A DNA stretch of 27,595 nt. Origin: a virus. Position numbers and translations under genes: made by a program. The stretch is from IMG/VR virus record IMGVR_UViG_3300038825_000244, positions 1 through 27,595 of that record, one strand, 5' to 3'. The notes beneath the pieces were generated by a model. That model was not told the origin of the DNA. It did not search any database and saw nothing but the letters and a program-made list of their open reading frames with translations. Below, piece by piece: positions 12,048-21,553 of this stretch (within the stretch, counting starts at the first letter, position 1; each line of letters starts with the position of its first letter).

Positions 12048-15000
12048 TTATTCTCCTTTAAGTAGGTTAATTTCAGATTGTAAGGCTTCAATTTGTATTT
12101 GTTGTTCTTGTATAGCTTTGACTAGTAATGGTGTTATTCTTCCATAGTCCATACCTTGCATTTCTTCAGCATCTTTTTCACCTGTTACAGCATCACTAAA
12201 TATTTCTTGTACTTCGTGAGCTATAAAGCCTTCTGAAGTCTCTCCTGAATTTTTCCAATCAAATTGTACAGGGTTAAGTTGCTGTAATCTTGTTAAACCA
12301 TTTTGTATTGGTGCTACATTTTCTTTTAATCTGTAGTCTGAAGATGTGTTGTATTGTGTAGCATTGTTTCCTGTTGAGGTTATAGAACCTACTGTAGTTG
12401 CACTACCACCTGACCTAAAGAGTATTTGATTACAAGTTCCACCTGCATTATTCCACATATCTATTGAATAGAATGATGCACCACCTACTGTATTTAGTGC
12501 CAACGTATTTCCTCGTTGACCATTATTAAAACTAAAAACTTCTCCTGCTGTTAGTTGAGCAGACGTACATCCAAATCTTGTGTCCCCACTGGCTTCTATT
12601 CTCATGCGTTCTGAGCCATTAGTGTTGAACCACATATCGTGAGTAGTAACACCAATTTTATTATGTGCAGATGTACTATTTACATCACCAATAGTTATAT
12701 AAGCATTTGCATCTGTAGAAGTAAATCTAGCCAAACCATCATCAGCAGATGCAACATCTAGTATAAAAGCTGGACTTGTTTTTCCAATTCCAACCGAGCC
12801 TGCAGAATTAATTCTCATTTTTTCAGAGCCATTTATATGCCAAGTATGTGCTGCTGATGCACTACCTGTTCCAATATCGTGAACATTTACAAAATCAGAA
12901 GCTAAGTACCAATTATGTGCTTGAGCACCTGCTGTTAAAGTAATTCCACCTGTGTTATTTTCTGCACCATCAATATGGAGTTTTGAAATAGGACTAGTCG
13001 TTCCAATTCCAACCCTTGAATTAACACCATCAAAAGTGGCTATTGTACTTTGTTTTCCATTACCGATATGTAAGTTTCTAAACTGAGTATTCCCATCTTG
13101 ATACCCACGAAAATTTATGTAACCATCTGAAGTTTCGTTTCTACCATAATTAAAGTTAAAAGCATTTTGAGCAGCTACATAAACTCCATAACCACTACCA
13201 TCATCAATAATAAAATTTGCTCCACTTGTTGCACCCTCTACATGAAGTTTACCTGAAGGACTAGTCGTTCCAATTCCAACATTGCCACCTCTAAGATTCA
13301 TAGTTTCTGTTGTACCAGCAATAAATCTCATTCTGCCACCTTCACCAGCAGAAGATGCAAATTGAGTTATGCTTCCATAATTAATATCACCACTATCTCC
13401 TAAATTTAAAATAGCACCATGACTTGTAGTTCCTGCTTGAATTGACATGGTGGTATAATCAGAATCTAAAATATGAAGTTTTGTTGAAGGACTAGTCGTT
13501 CCAATTCCAACCAAACCAGCACTTGTAATTCTCATGGCTTCACTCATAGCTCCAACAGAAGATGTGCTGAAAGTTAAGTAACTACTTCTGCTATTACCTG
13601 ATGTACCACTTAAAATAGTAGAAATAGTGTTATCAGTATTATTACCCCAATGTATTGCACCTAGATTATCTGTGGTGTTGTTGTTATTTACCTGAAGGAA
13701 TAATTCTGCTCCATTTGAGTTTGTTTCTCCTCTTACGTGTAAAGTACCACTTGGGTTGTCTATTCCTATGCCCACCAATCCAGCAGATGTAATTCTAAGG
13801 CGTTCTGTGCCACCAGTTGCAAAACCAATTACATCACCACCTGAAGGTGGAAACATTCCTGTATTTGTATCAGTGGCAAAGCGAAAAGCTGGAGCTGCTT
13901 CTGTACCATCGCCTGTAATTCTATCGTTACTTGTAACAGCACCACTAGTTATAGTACCTGTAATATTAATATCACCAGTGCCTGTTATATCGCTTGAATT
14001 TAAGTCTAAATTCCCACCTAATTGTGGAGTTGTATCTTCAACAACATTGTTTATAGAAATAGCTTGTACTCTAGCATCAGTGTAATAAAGGTTAGAGCCT
14101 TCTGATAAATCACTTGTAGACTTGCCACCAAATGCAGAATCAAATCTTGTAGAAGTATAGTAAAGATTGCTAGTGCCTTCAGATACATCATCAGTATCTT
14201 TACTTGCTAGTCTTGTATCAAATCTAGCATCAGTATAATAAAGATTAGTACCCTCTGATAAATCACTTGTAGACTTAGCAGTAAAGGCTGAATCAAATCT
14301 TGCTTGAGTATAGTAAAGGTTACTGCCTTCAGTTAAATCATCAGTGTCATGATTAGATAGACTAGAGACAGTTCCAGTAACATTACCTGTTAAGTTACCC
14401 TCAACATTAACCACTAAAGTTCCTAGTGAGTTAAGTGTTATGTTTCCTGTAGCACTACCATCTGCTGTAGTAAGACCCATTGTAAATTTATCAACTGATT
14501 CATCCCACATAAAGATACTATTATCAGCAGTACCTCTATTAATAAGCATACCTGAGTCATTGACAGGACTTCCTGTAAGACCTGCATTAAGTTGGAATAG
14601 GTTATCTTCTATATCTAAATTGGTTGTGTCTAAAGACGTTAGAGTTCCATTTACTGTTAGATTACCTGCAACTGTTAAGCTATCTGCAATTTGTACATCA
14701 TCAGGTAATGATAATGTTACGTCTGCTGATTCACTACCACTACCTGACACTGTAATCTTGTTAGCAGTTCCTGTTACTGTTGCAACATAGTTGCCTACTG
14801 TATCAGTACCCAATGCAACTGAATTAGCAGCTACAGTATTTGCTTGTATTCCTAATGCATCAACAAATGCTTTAGTTACTCTTGCATCTATAGCTGAATT
14901 TGCTCTTGTATCTGTATAGTATAAATTTGTGTTTTCAGTTAAGTCAGCAGTTGTCTTATTACCAAAAGCAGAATCAAATCTAGTAGTTGTGTAATAAAGG

Positions 15001-16532
15001 TTAGTAGTTCCTTCACTTAAATCATCTGTATCTTTAGATGTAAAAGCAGAATCAAATCTAGCTGATGTGTAATATAAATTAGTTCCTTCTGCTAAATCAG
15101 AAGTAGACTTGGTTGCAAGTCTAGTATCAAAATCTGTATTTGTTCTTGATGTTGTGTAATAAAGGTTAGTAGTTCCTTCTGATACATCATCTGTATCTTT
15201 AGTGGCTAGTCTAGTATCAAATGCAGAATTTACTCTTGCATCTGTATAGTAAAGATTAGAGCCTTCAGATAAGTCACCTGTATCTTTAGTAGCTAACCTA
15301 GTATCAAAATCTGTATTAACCCTAGCTGTTGTGTAATATAAATTGCTACCTTCAGTTAAGTCTCCAGTATCTTTAGTAGCTAATCTTGAATCAAAATCTG
15401 TATTTGCTCTAGCAGTTGTATAGTAAAGGTTAGTATTTTCAACAACAATAGAAGTATCTAAAGTTGCAGTAGTTGATTGATTAGAACCATTACCTATAAA
15501 TATCTTGCCATTATCTAAGTTAGGAGTGGCGTTACTTCTTCCAGCACCACCTACTTTAATAGAACCATTAACAGCATGACTTCTTAACACTTTACCTATG
15601 TTTTGTATTTGTGATGATTCTCCAGTTGGAGCTGTTGTGGAATATTCACCTGCTGTTGTAGATACATAAAGTATTTCACCAACTGATTCATTTGAAGTAT
15701 CAACATTAATTAAGTTACCCAGTGTAACTATTTGCAAATTAGTATTAGCATTAGCATCTTCAGCAGCTATACCAAATGCAGGCATTTTAGAAGCATCATC
15801 AGCTTTTGCTTTGCCTACTGTTGGAGTGTTTCCTGATACTCCTGATACATAAATAATATCTCCCTTAGAGAGTGCTTCATCAGCTTTTGCACTAAATCTT
15901 ACAGCACCATCAATATCTCCAACAAATTCATCAGTAGCAGTAACTAAATTAAATGTGACATTATCAGTAGTAGCTACAGATTGACCTATAGCAATACTAG
16001 GGGTAGAACCTTCTCCAGTTCCACCTGTTACTGTTACACCAGTACCACCTGACATAGATTCAACATAATCACCAGTTGTATCAGTTCCTAAAGTAATAGA
16101 GTTAATTTGCACAACTGTGTCTATATCAACATTAGTACTACCATCAAAAGATACTGAACCCACTACATCACCTGATAAAGATATGGTTCTAGCTGTAGTT
16201 AATATATCAGCAGAATCTGCATTACCTGTTAAGTCTCCAGTAACATTACCTGTAACATTACCTGTTAAGTTACCAGTAACATTTCCTGTTAAATCGCCTG
16301 TGAATGTATTAGATGCAGTAATACTAACACCTGTAGTAATCCAAGCATTGTCAGCAGAGTTTCTAATCTTTAATACACTGCTAGATGTATCTACCCATAA
16401 TTGATGAGCAAATGTAGTTGATGGTTCTGTTGCTCCACTATTAACAGTTGCAATAGCTAAAAGAGCATTGTTTAAATCTGCTCTAAAGTCTGCACCTGAT
16501 TGGTTCGCTATGTTGTAATCGTGTTGTGCCAT
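12048..16532 (-). CDS. Repeat-rich tail fibre with peptidase S74 chaperone domain
   Basis: A 1494-residue fibre protein. The N-terminus (residues 1-90) probably attaches to the tail. A Gly-Asn-Val-Thr stretch (LTGNVTGNVTGD) leads to a shaft with 11 copies of an NLYYT(T/D)AR motif. The second half has VGIGTTSPS...LHV blocks, typical of trimeric beta-structured fibres. The last 97 residues are an intramolecular chaperone of the S74 type: SDYRLKENV with Ser1398 and Lys1403 as the expected self-cleavage dyad, then FIAHEVQEIF and a C-terminal coiled coil. It should trimerise, fold, cut off its chaperone and bind the host surface. AGGA precedes the ATG at 8 nt. Confidence 0.9.
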   Translation of the reverse strand: MAQHDYNIANQSGADFRADLNNALLAIATVNSGATEPSTTFAHQLWVDTSSSVLKIRNSADNAWITTGVSITASNTFTGDLTGNVTGNLTGNVTGNVTGDLTGNADSADILTTARTISLSGDVVGSVSFDGSTNVDIDTVVQINSITLGTDTTGDYVESMSGGTGVTVTGGTGEGSTPSIAIGQSVATTDNVTFNLVTATDEFVGDIDGAVRFSAKADEALSKGDIIYVSGVSGNTPTVGKAKADDASKMPAFGIAAEDANANTNLQIVTLGNLINVDTSNESVGEILYVSTTAGEYSTTAPTGESSQIQNIGKVLRSHAVNGSIKVGGAGRSNATPNLDNGKIFIGNGSNQSTTATLDTSIVVENTNLYYTTARANTDFDSRLATKDTGDLTEGSNLYYTTARVNTDFDTRLATKDTGDLSEGSNLYYTDARVNSAFDTRLATKDTDDVSEGTTNLYYTTSRTNTDFDTRLATKSTSDLAEGTNLYYTSARFDSAFTSKDTDDLSEGTTNLYYTTTRFDSAFGNKTTADLTENTNLYYTDTRANSAIDARVTKAFVDALGIQANTVAANSVALGTDTVGNYVATVTGTANKITVSGSGSESADVTLSLPDDVQIADSLTVAGNLTVNGTLTSLDTTNLDIEDNLFQLNAGLTGSPVNDSGMLINRGTADNSIFMWDESVDKFTMGLTTADGSATGNITLNSLGTLVVNVEGNLTGNVTGTVSSLSNHDTDDLTEGSNLYYTQARFDSAFTAKSTSDLSEGTNLYYTDARFDTRLASKDTDDVSEGTSNLYYTSTRFDSAFGGKSTSDLSEGSNLYYTDARVQAISINNVVEDTTPQLGGNLDLNSSDITGTGDINITGTITSGAVTSNDRITGDGTEAAPAFRFATDTNTGMFPPSGGDVIGFATGGTERLRITSAGLVGIGIDNPSGTLHVRGETNSNGAELFLQVNNNNTTDNLGAIHWGNNTDNTISTILSGTSGNSRSSYLTFSTSSVGAMSEAMRITSAGLVGIGTTSPSTKLHILDSDYTTMSIQAGTTSHGAILNLGDSGDINYGSITQFASSAGEGGRMRFIAGTTETMNLRGGNVGIGTTSPSGKLHVEGATSGANFIIDDGSGYGVYVAAQNAFNFNYGRNETSDGYINFRGYQDGNTQFRNLHIGNGKQSTIATFDGVNSRVGIGTTSPISKLHIDGAENNTGGITLTAGAQAHNWYLASDFVNVHDIGTGSASAAHTWHINGSEKMRINSAGSVGIGKTSPAFILDVASADDGLARFTSTDANAYITIGDVNSTSAHNKIGVTTHDMWFNTNGSERMRIEASGDTRFGCTSAQLTAGEVFSFNNGQRGNTLALNTVGGASFYSIDMWNNAGGTCNQILFRSGGSATTVGSITSTGNNATQYNTSSDYRLKENVAPIQNGLTRLQQLNPVQFDWKNSGETSEGFIAHEVQEIFSDAVTGEKDAEEMQGMDYGRITPLLVKAIQEQQIQIEALQSEINLLKGE
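12991..13511 (-). repeat. Three exact 23-nt repeats in the fibre gene
   Basis: An identical 23-nt sequence occurs at 12991-13013, 13258-13280 and 13489-13511. It encodes Val-Gly-Ile-Gly-Thr-Thr-Ser-Pro in the distal shaft. Nearby related blocks (for example near 12775) differ at several bases, so exact identity at these three goes beyond protein similarity and suggests recent duplication or gene conversion. Confidence 0.8.
14050..15440 (-). repeat. Degenerate NLYYT repeats in the fibre shaft
   Basis: Eleven copies of a unit of about 25-29 residues share E-G-(S/T)-N-L-Y-Y-T-x-(A/S/T)-R, then F-D and K-(D/S)-T. Seven are nearly contiguous (about 14.9-15.44 kb) and four lie nearer the C-terminus (about 14.05-14.34 kb), with a different 550-bp segment between them. 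At DNA level they are similar but not identical. They probably form a repetitive trimeric shaft whose copy number sets fibre length. Confidence 0.85.
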
Positions 16533-16561
16533 AATAAAAATCCTATTTTATATATCTTAAA

Positions 16562-16930
16562 TCATTCAGGGATAGTTGGAAATATCACATCAGCAATATT
16601 ATCAGTTGCTTGTTCTGTAAATGGTAAATCCCTTAATTCCTGTCTATATGTTGCCCATTCTTGTTTCTTAGAATCAGATAAAGGACAGTCATTTACTTGA
16701 GTCCAATCTGATTCATTTAGTAATTCGTTTCTTTTATTTCTTAATATCTCTAATACATTATCAGTTCTTTGTATTGCTTCACCATTAACAATCTTATAAT
16801 CATTAGGCTGATAATCTCCCTCAATAATTCCCTGTCCTTCTGATAGTCCTACTTCATTTATTTCTGCAACAGTAGAGGTTGAATGCTCTATTTCTCCTGT
16901 TTCTAAATTGTATATAGTAAATATGTTCAT
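16562..16930 (-). CDS. Tail fibre assembly/chaperone-like protein (Phage_tail_APC)
   Basis: A 122-residue protein. The C-terminal half, RNKRNELLNESDWTQVND and then WATYRQELRDLP, is the signature of the Phage_tail_APC family of tail assembly chaperone-like proteins that accompany fibre genes. The first 60 residues (MNIFTIYNLETGEIEHST) are variable in the family. It may help fold or attach the fibre encoded next. Its ATG overlaps the tip protein stop (TAATG). Confidence 0.8.
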   Translation of the reverse strand: MNIFTIYNLETGEIEHSTSTVAEINEVGLSEGQGIIEGDYQPNDYKIVNGEAIQRTDNVLEILRNKRNELLNESDWTQVNDCPLSDSKKQEWATYRQELRDLPFTEQATDNIADVIFPTIPE

Positions 16931-19900
16931 TATCTTGTGTTATCCATCATTACATTAAGTGAAAGCTGAGTGTGATTATATCCACCTGAGAAATATACTC
17001 TCCAATAAACAGTAGATTGAGATGTAGATAATGTGGTTATCTGACCTGTATAAACATAAGTATATCCCCTATAAGTTCCAGCACTCCAAGATATATTTGT
17101 ATTACCACTTGCATTGACCCAAGTAGAATTATTTAAAGAATATTGAACCCTTCCACCACTTACATCACCAAGCACTCCTGAGAATATAGCAACATAACCA
17201 GCATTGTCTCTAACCTGAGTAATTGTTACTGGTACAAAAGAAGCATTACTACCTGTATATGGTGATGTTCTTTGCACATAAGTTTGACCATCTCTAGCTA
17301 GTGGGAATTTAGTTCCTGCTGTTAAATGACTAACAATAGTAGAGCTTACATTATCAAAGCTCTTAACATTTAAAGTATCAACATTAATTCTTGCTGAATC
17401 TAATTGGTCTGTTGTTATCTTGGTGGCTGATATGCTTTGTACTTTATCGTTGGTAACAGCATTACTAGCTATCTGAGTTGTATCTACTCCACCTGATTTA
17501 ATAATTAAATTACCACTTCCATCAGTATCAATAGTGACATTATCTATTTGTATTCTATTAGCGTTTAAAGTTCCTGCTGATACATTATCTGCATTAATGT
17601 TAGTTACATTAACTACTGAAGCATTAATAGTTCCAGTAGTAATTACATTGCCTGATATAGAAGTAACATTAGTATTTACTTGAGTTCCATTTATAAAAGA
17701 AGAATCGTTAGTTAGTGTAGAAATATTATCTCCACTTACAATAATACTTCCTGCTGTTATAACTCCTGATACATCTATTCTTGCTGCTGCTACAGTTCCT
17801 GTAGTAATAGCACCACCTGATATAGAAGTAACATTAGTATTTACTTGAGTTCCATTTATAAAAGAAGAATCGTTAGTTAAGTCTGATATATTATCTCCAG
17901 TAACAATAATATTTCCTGTAGCGATAATATCTGAAACATTAAGTCTTGCAGTATTTACAGTACCTGTTGTTATAACCCCACCTGATATAGAAGTAACATT
18001 AGTATTTACTTGAGTTCCATTTATAAAAGCAGAATCATTAGTTAAGTCTGATATATTATCTCCAGTAACAATAATATTTCCTGTAGCGATAATATCTGAA
18101 ACATTAAGTCTAGCTGTAGCTAAAGTACCTGAAGTAATATTGGTTGCGTTTAAGTTAGTAACTGTAATAACTGAAGCATCTATAGTTCCTGCTGTAATTT
18201 TATTAGCTGTTATAGAATTTATCTTTGCATCAGTAACATTTCCATCTAATATTTTATTTGTAACAATAGCATCATCTTTAATATCAGGAGTGCCTGTTGG
18301 AGCATCACCAATAGTAAAGGTTAAAGTAGCGGCAGATGATTCAGAGCCTAATGTATTAAGTGAGGTAACACTTGCAACATAGTTAGCATCAACAGGTAAA
18401 AAGTTTAAATCACAATTAGTAACATCAACAATAGTATTTTTAACTTGATTGCTTGAACCATCAACTATATTAACTCTATATTGATAATCAGGAAAATCTG
18501 TTGGTTCATTCCAAGATAAGAATGGTCTGCCTGTAGAACTAGAATCAGTATCAGTAAATGATAATCCTGCTGGAGCTTTAACTGCATAAGCAGAAGGTAA
18601 GTTAGATAACTCCTCTACTGGTTCTTGAGGTGGCACTTCCCATGTATAAACATCAAAGTATTCTATTAAGCTAACTGCAACCAATCCATTTGGTTGTAAT
18701 TCTAACGCCTCTACTCTACAAACTTTTCCTGAAAATCCTAAACCTGCATAAGTTAAATCTACTATATCTCCAACATTTAATTTATACATCTCAGGAGTTC
18801 CTAAGAACTGCATGGTGGTCTGATTTCTACTTCTAGTTAAGATTGCCTTACCCATGTTGTAGGCTATGTAGGGGTCGCTTATATAAGGGAACTCAGCTTT
18901 TATTTCTAATATCTCATCACCATCATCTGAATAATATTCAGGCGTTGCATCATGTAAAACAGTAGCTGTATCTAATTCATATTTTTTATTAGCATTAAAA
19001 AATTCAACTATTACCTTATTAGCTTTTTTATCTTTATTTCCATAATCAACTGATATACCAGCATCAGCAATAATATGATTGTCATTTATACTAAATGTAG
19101 ATGACCCTGTATCTTCTATTGATAATTCATACTTACCATCTATATAAAGAAAGATACCACGCATATTTGCAAGTAATTCTTTTGCATTATCCATAACATT
19201 TTTATTAGCATCTAAATAACCATTACAATGAAATCTTTTTACTTTAACTAAAGATGAGCCTGTTTGTGAAGAATATGTTGAGCCTAATGTGTCATTTATA
19301 TAAACAATATATTCATCATTTTGGTCATAGAATCCATTTCTCTGAACATCTTTAATTTCTTTGCCATCTACAATAAGATTCCCATTTGCATCATTGATAT
19401 CTACTACTTCCCCAACTTTGTTTTGCCACCAATTAGTGTTAGGGTCAGTTCCACCAATAGTTATAAAGTCATCTCCAGCATTTCCTGACCAAGTAAGAGA
19501 TTGTGCTGAGCCATTAAAGTAAGGTTGGTCAACTTCTGTATCACAAACATTAGCAGCAGCAGTAAATGTGCTCATGTTTATTTGTGACTGAGTTAAACCC
19601 TTACCATAATCATTATTGGTTATGTAATCTAAAAAGGTTAAAGCTGGATTATCTGAGTATTCATAAGTAGATACAGTTCCAAAGGTTTGATTTGTGTCTC
19701 TTGGGTCAAACACTTTTTTACCTCTAACCTGAACTGTTAGTTGAGGTACTCCTGACCATATGCCCTCTTTATCATAGCCATAATGAGCTGCTATATAACA
19801 AACACCATTTAGTTTGTGTGCAGAAGTCCAATTAGGCATAGAAGCTACAAGCATAGGGTCTGCTGTTTGTGTTGCAGCTCCGTGATGTAGATTCATAACA

Positions 19901-20400
19901 TATCTATATTTTTGTGTAGGACTAGAGCCAAAACCACCAGCACCAGCATCTATACCAGTACCATTTTGTGAAACTGTATTTAGTGAACCTGAACCTGAAG
20001 ATATTTTATCTGAACCTATATAGCCACCATCTCTAAATCTTGCTGAGTCTCTTAAAGAATTACCATCAAGCTCAATTGTTGTTCCAAGTATTTCATCACA
20101 TTCGCCAACTGATAAGGCATAAACTACATATAAGTCCCTTGAGTCATTAGCAGAAACATCCATGTAAATTATTTGAGCACCTACTCTTCTAGTGCCGTAT
20201 ATAACAGGTATCTTACCTCCAGCAGAAGTCTTATTAGCCATAATGACCTGACCTTGTGCCTGCATGTCTTTAGCTTGTCTATAACCTTTTACTCCAACTG
20301 CCAAAGTAGCAAGTGTTACAGTCCAAGAAACAACAGTGGCTATGGTTGCTGCTGTTGTAGCTCCAATTCCTAAAAATGTTAAAAATGCAGTTAAACTCAT
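16930..20400 (-). CDS. Tail tip / host specificity protein (lambda J-like)
   Basis: An 1156-residue protein. Residues 1-45 contain a hydrophobic segment. The tip core follows, with GGKIPVIYGTRRVG near 60-75 and YGYDKEGIWSGVPQLTVQVRG near 210-230, as in phage tail proteins of the J/TipJ group. A fibronectin type III-like domain lies near 615-700. Three 55-residue repeats and related NATNITSGTL blocks follow to about residue 1000, and the last 130 residues form an Asn-, Ser- and Tyr-rich end domain. It should sit at the tail tip and contact the host or anchor the fibre. TAATG overlaps link it to the genes on both sides. Confidence 0.85.
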   Translation of the reverse strand: MSLTAFLTFLGIGATTAATIATVVSWTVTLATLAVGVKGYRQAKDMQAQGQVIMANKTSAGGKIPVIYGTRRVGAQIIYMDVSANDSRDLYVVYALSVGECDEILGTTIELDGNSLRDSARFRDGGYIGSDKISSGSGSLNTVSQNGTGIDAGAGGFGSSPTQKYRYVMNLHHGAATQTADPMLVASMPNWTSAHKLNGVCYIAAHYGYDKEGIWSGVPQLTVQVRGKKVFDPRDTNQTFGTVSTYEYSDNPALTFLDYITNNDYGKGLTQSQINMSTFTAAANVCDTEVDQPYFNGSAQSLTWSGNAGDDFITIGGTDPNTNWWQNKVGEVVDINDANGNLIVDGKEIKDVQRNGFYDQNDEYIVYINDTLGSTYSSQTGSSLVKVKRFHCNGYLDANKNVMDNAKELLANMRGIFLYIDGKYELSIEDTGSSTFSINDNHIIADAGISVDYGNKDKKANKVIVEFFNANKKYELDTATVLHDATPEYYSDDGDEILEIKAEFPYISDPYIAYNMGKAILTRSRNQTTMQFLGTPEMYKLNVGDIVDLTYAGLGFSGKVCRVEALELQPNGLVAVSLIEYFDVYTWEVPPQEPVEELSNLPSAYAVKAPAGLSFTDTDSSSTGRPFLSWNEPTDFPDYQYRVNIVDGSSNQVKNTIVDVTNCDLNFLPVDANYVASVTSLNTLGSESSAATLTFTIGDAPTGTPDIKDDAIVTNKILDGNVTDAKINSITANKITAGTIDASVITVTNLNATNITSGTLATARLNVSDIIATGNIIVTGDNISDLTNDSAFINGTQVNTNVTSISGGVITTGTVNTARLNVSDIIATGNIIVTGDNISDLTNDSSFINGTQVNTNVTSISGGAITTGTVAAARIDVSGVITAGSIIVSGDNISTLTNDSSFINGTQVNTNVTSISGNVITTGTINASVVNVTNINADNVSAGTLNANRIQIDNVTIDTDGSGNLIIKSGGVDTTQIASNAVTNDKVQSISATKITTDQLDSARINVDTLNVKSFDNVSSTIVSHLTAGTKFPLARDGQTYVQRTSPYTGSNASFVPVTITQVRDNAGYVAIFSGVLGDVSGGRVQYSLNNSTWVNASGNTNISWSAGTYRGYTYVYTGQITTLSTSQSTVYWRVYFSGGYNHTQLSLNVMMDNTR
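17636..18130 (-). repeat. Three tandem 165-bp repeats in the tip protein gene
   Basis: A 165-bp unit occurs three times. A marker segment begins at 17654, 17819 and 17984, exactly 165 bp apart. Each unit encodes 55 residues including SGDNIS or TGDNIS, then LTNDS(A/S)FINGTQVNTNV and TSISG. The copies at 17801-17965 and 17966-18130 are almost identical; the one nearest the C-terminus differs more. The period is a multiple of three, so copy number can change without loss of frame. Confidence 0.88.
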
Positions 20401-20948
20401 TACTTACCCCACCTAACATCATCTTTTGTTTGAGTTGCAAACTCAAAACCTTTATCACCTGTACTAAACGCCTGTTGTGACTCATCAGAAAAATGTCTGC
20501 CTTTAGTTAAATTCCAGTTTGCCCAATGTGAAGCAACAATTAGATTTATAACTGAGTCAGTTACAGTTTCATTAATCCCAACATTTCTTATTTGACCTGT
20601 AAAAAAGTTTATTGCACCCACAAGAGTTTCATCTGAATTAAAATAAGCCAAATAAATATCTACTGTCTTATCTGTAAATTCACCATTTTCTACAAGGCTT
20701 CTAATTTGGTTCGTAACATTAGATAACCTAATACCGATTTCATTGACTTGTAATTGACCTGTTTCAGTTGTTGAGTCTACTTGCAAAAAAGAACCACCAG
20801 CTTCATAAGAATTAGAATCATATGTAATATCTGAATACCAATCAGTTAATCTGATAGTAGATGATAAATTAAGCTCAACTAGAAAAGCTGTCTTAGTTGC
20901 TGTTGATGATACTTGAGTTTGTAAATCAGTAGATAGGCTTCTTGGCAT
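20400..20948 (-). CDS. Distal tail / hub protein (DUF2163-like or gpL-like)
   Basis: A 182-residue protein of the tail-tip module. TAFLVELNLSSTIRLTDW, then ITYDSNSYEAGGSFLQVDS, and an end GDKGFEFATQTKDDVRWGK, match small phage proteins of the DUF2163 or minor-tail group that bridge the tail tube and the tip. Position between the 201-residue tail protein and the J-like protein agrees with this. Both ends are TAATG overlaps. The exact family is a judgement from pattern and position. Confidence 0.65.
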   Translation of the reverse strand: MPRSLSTDLQTQVSSTATKTAFLVELNLSSTIRLTDWYSDITYDSNSYEAGGSFLQVDSTTETGQLQVNEIGIRLSNVTNQIRSLVENGEFTDKTVDIYLAYFNSDETLVGAINFFTGQIRNVGINETVTDSVINLIVASHWANWNLTKGRHFSDESQQAFSTGDKGFEFATQTKDDVRWGK

Positions 20949-21553
20949 TAGGCTATAACCTCTCTAACGTCAAATGAAATACTGTAAAAACCATTAGCAC
21001 CTGTTGAATACATGATTTCATTGTTTTCTAAATAAACAGTAAAACTTGGTTTGTTTACAGTAACAGCTTCATTATCTGCTAGAGATGCTACTAGGTTTGG
21101 CGATACAAGAACAGTTAATGCTCCACCACCATCAGAATCAATATCTGATTGAACCATGTATACCTTGCTATGATTTGCAAACTTGATTAAATCTCCAGCT
21201 TTTAAAGCACCTGTTTGGTTAGCTGTAAAGCCATCTAAGGCTATAGAAGCATCTCCTGATACATGTGCTCCAACCACTTGAATATCTGTTTCTGACTTAC
21301 CTGCACCTAAGTTATCTATTGGTGCAACTATTGTAAAGTCCTCAAAAGAACCTTTTTGTTTTTGTAAAAATGCAAATATTTCCTGAGCTTTTTCTTGTTG
21401 TAATGGTGGCATTGCAACTGTAAAAGAAAAATACTGAGCACCTATTTGTCTAACTTGTTTTTTACCTGATAGTGTTTGATTCAATAGAGTAGGTCTATTA
21501 TCTTTAAAGTTAAGACTTCTAAAATTTGGGTCTGTTGGAAATTGTCCTGACAT
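20948..21553 (-). CDS. Minor tail protein, 201 aa (distal tail-like)
   Basis: A 201-residue beta-rich protein directly after the tape measure gene. The N-terminus has PNFRSLNFKDNRPTLLNQT and LPPLQ-like VAMPPLQQEKAQEIFAFL; the end has a NGFYSISFDVREVI strand. This is the usual size and place of the gpM or distal tail protein that caps the tube at the baseplate. The stop and start overlap its neighbours (TAATG). Confidence 0.65.
   Translation of the reverse strand: MSGQFPTDPNFRSLNFKDNRPTLLNQTLSGKKQVRQIGAQYFSFTVAMPPLQQEKAQEIFAFLQKQKGSFEDFTIVAPIDNLGAGKSETDIQVVGAHVSGDASIALDGFTANQTGALKAGDLIKFANHSKVYMVQSDIDSDGGGALTVLVSPNLVASLADNEAVTVNKPSFTVYLENNEIMYSTGANGFYSISFDVREVIA

Noticed and set aside
13756-16404. 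Several plus-strand frames of 95-116 codons rich in Val, Pro and Leu
   Set aside because: They mirror the repeat-rich fibre gene; their composition is the complement of its Gly-, Asn- and Thr-rich codons.
17636-18130. Possible CRISPR-like array
   Set aside because: The repeats are 165-bp, tandem and in frame within a tail gene, without short unique spacers.
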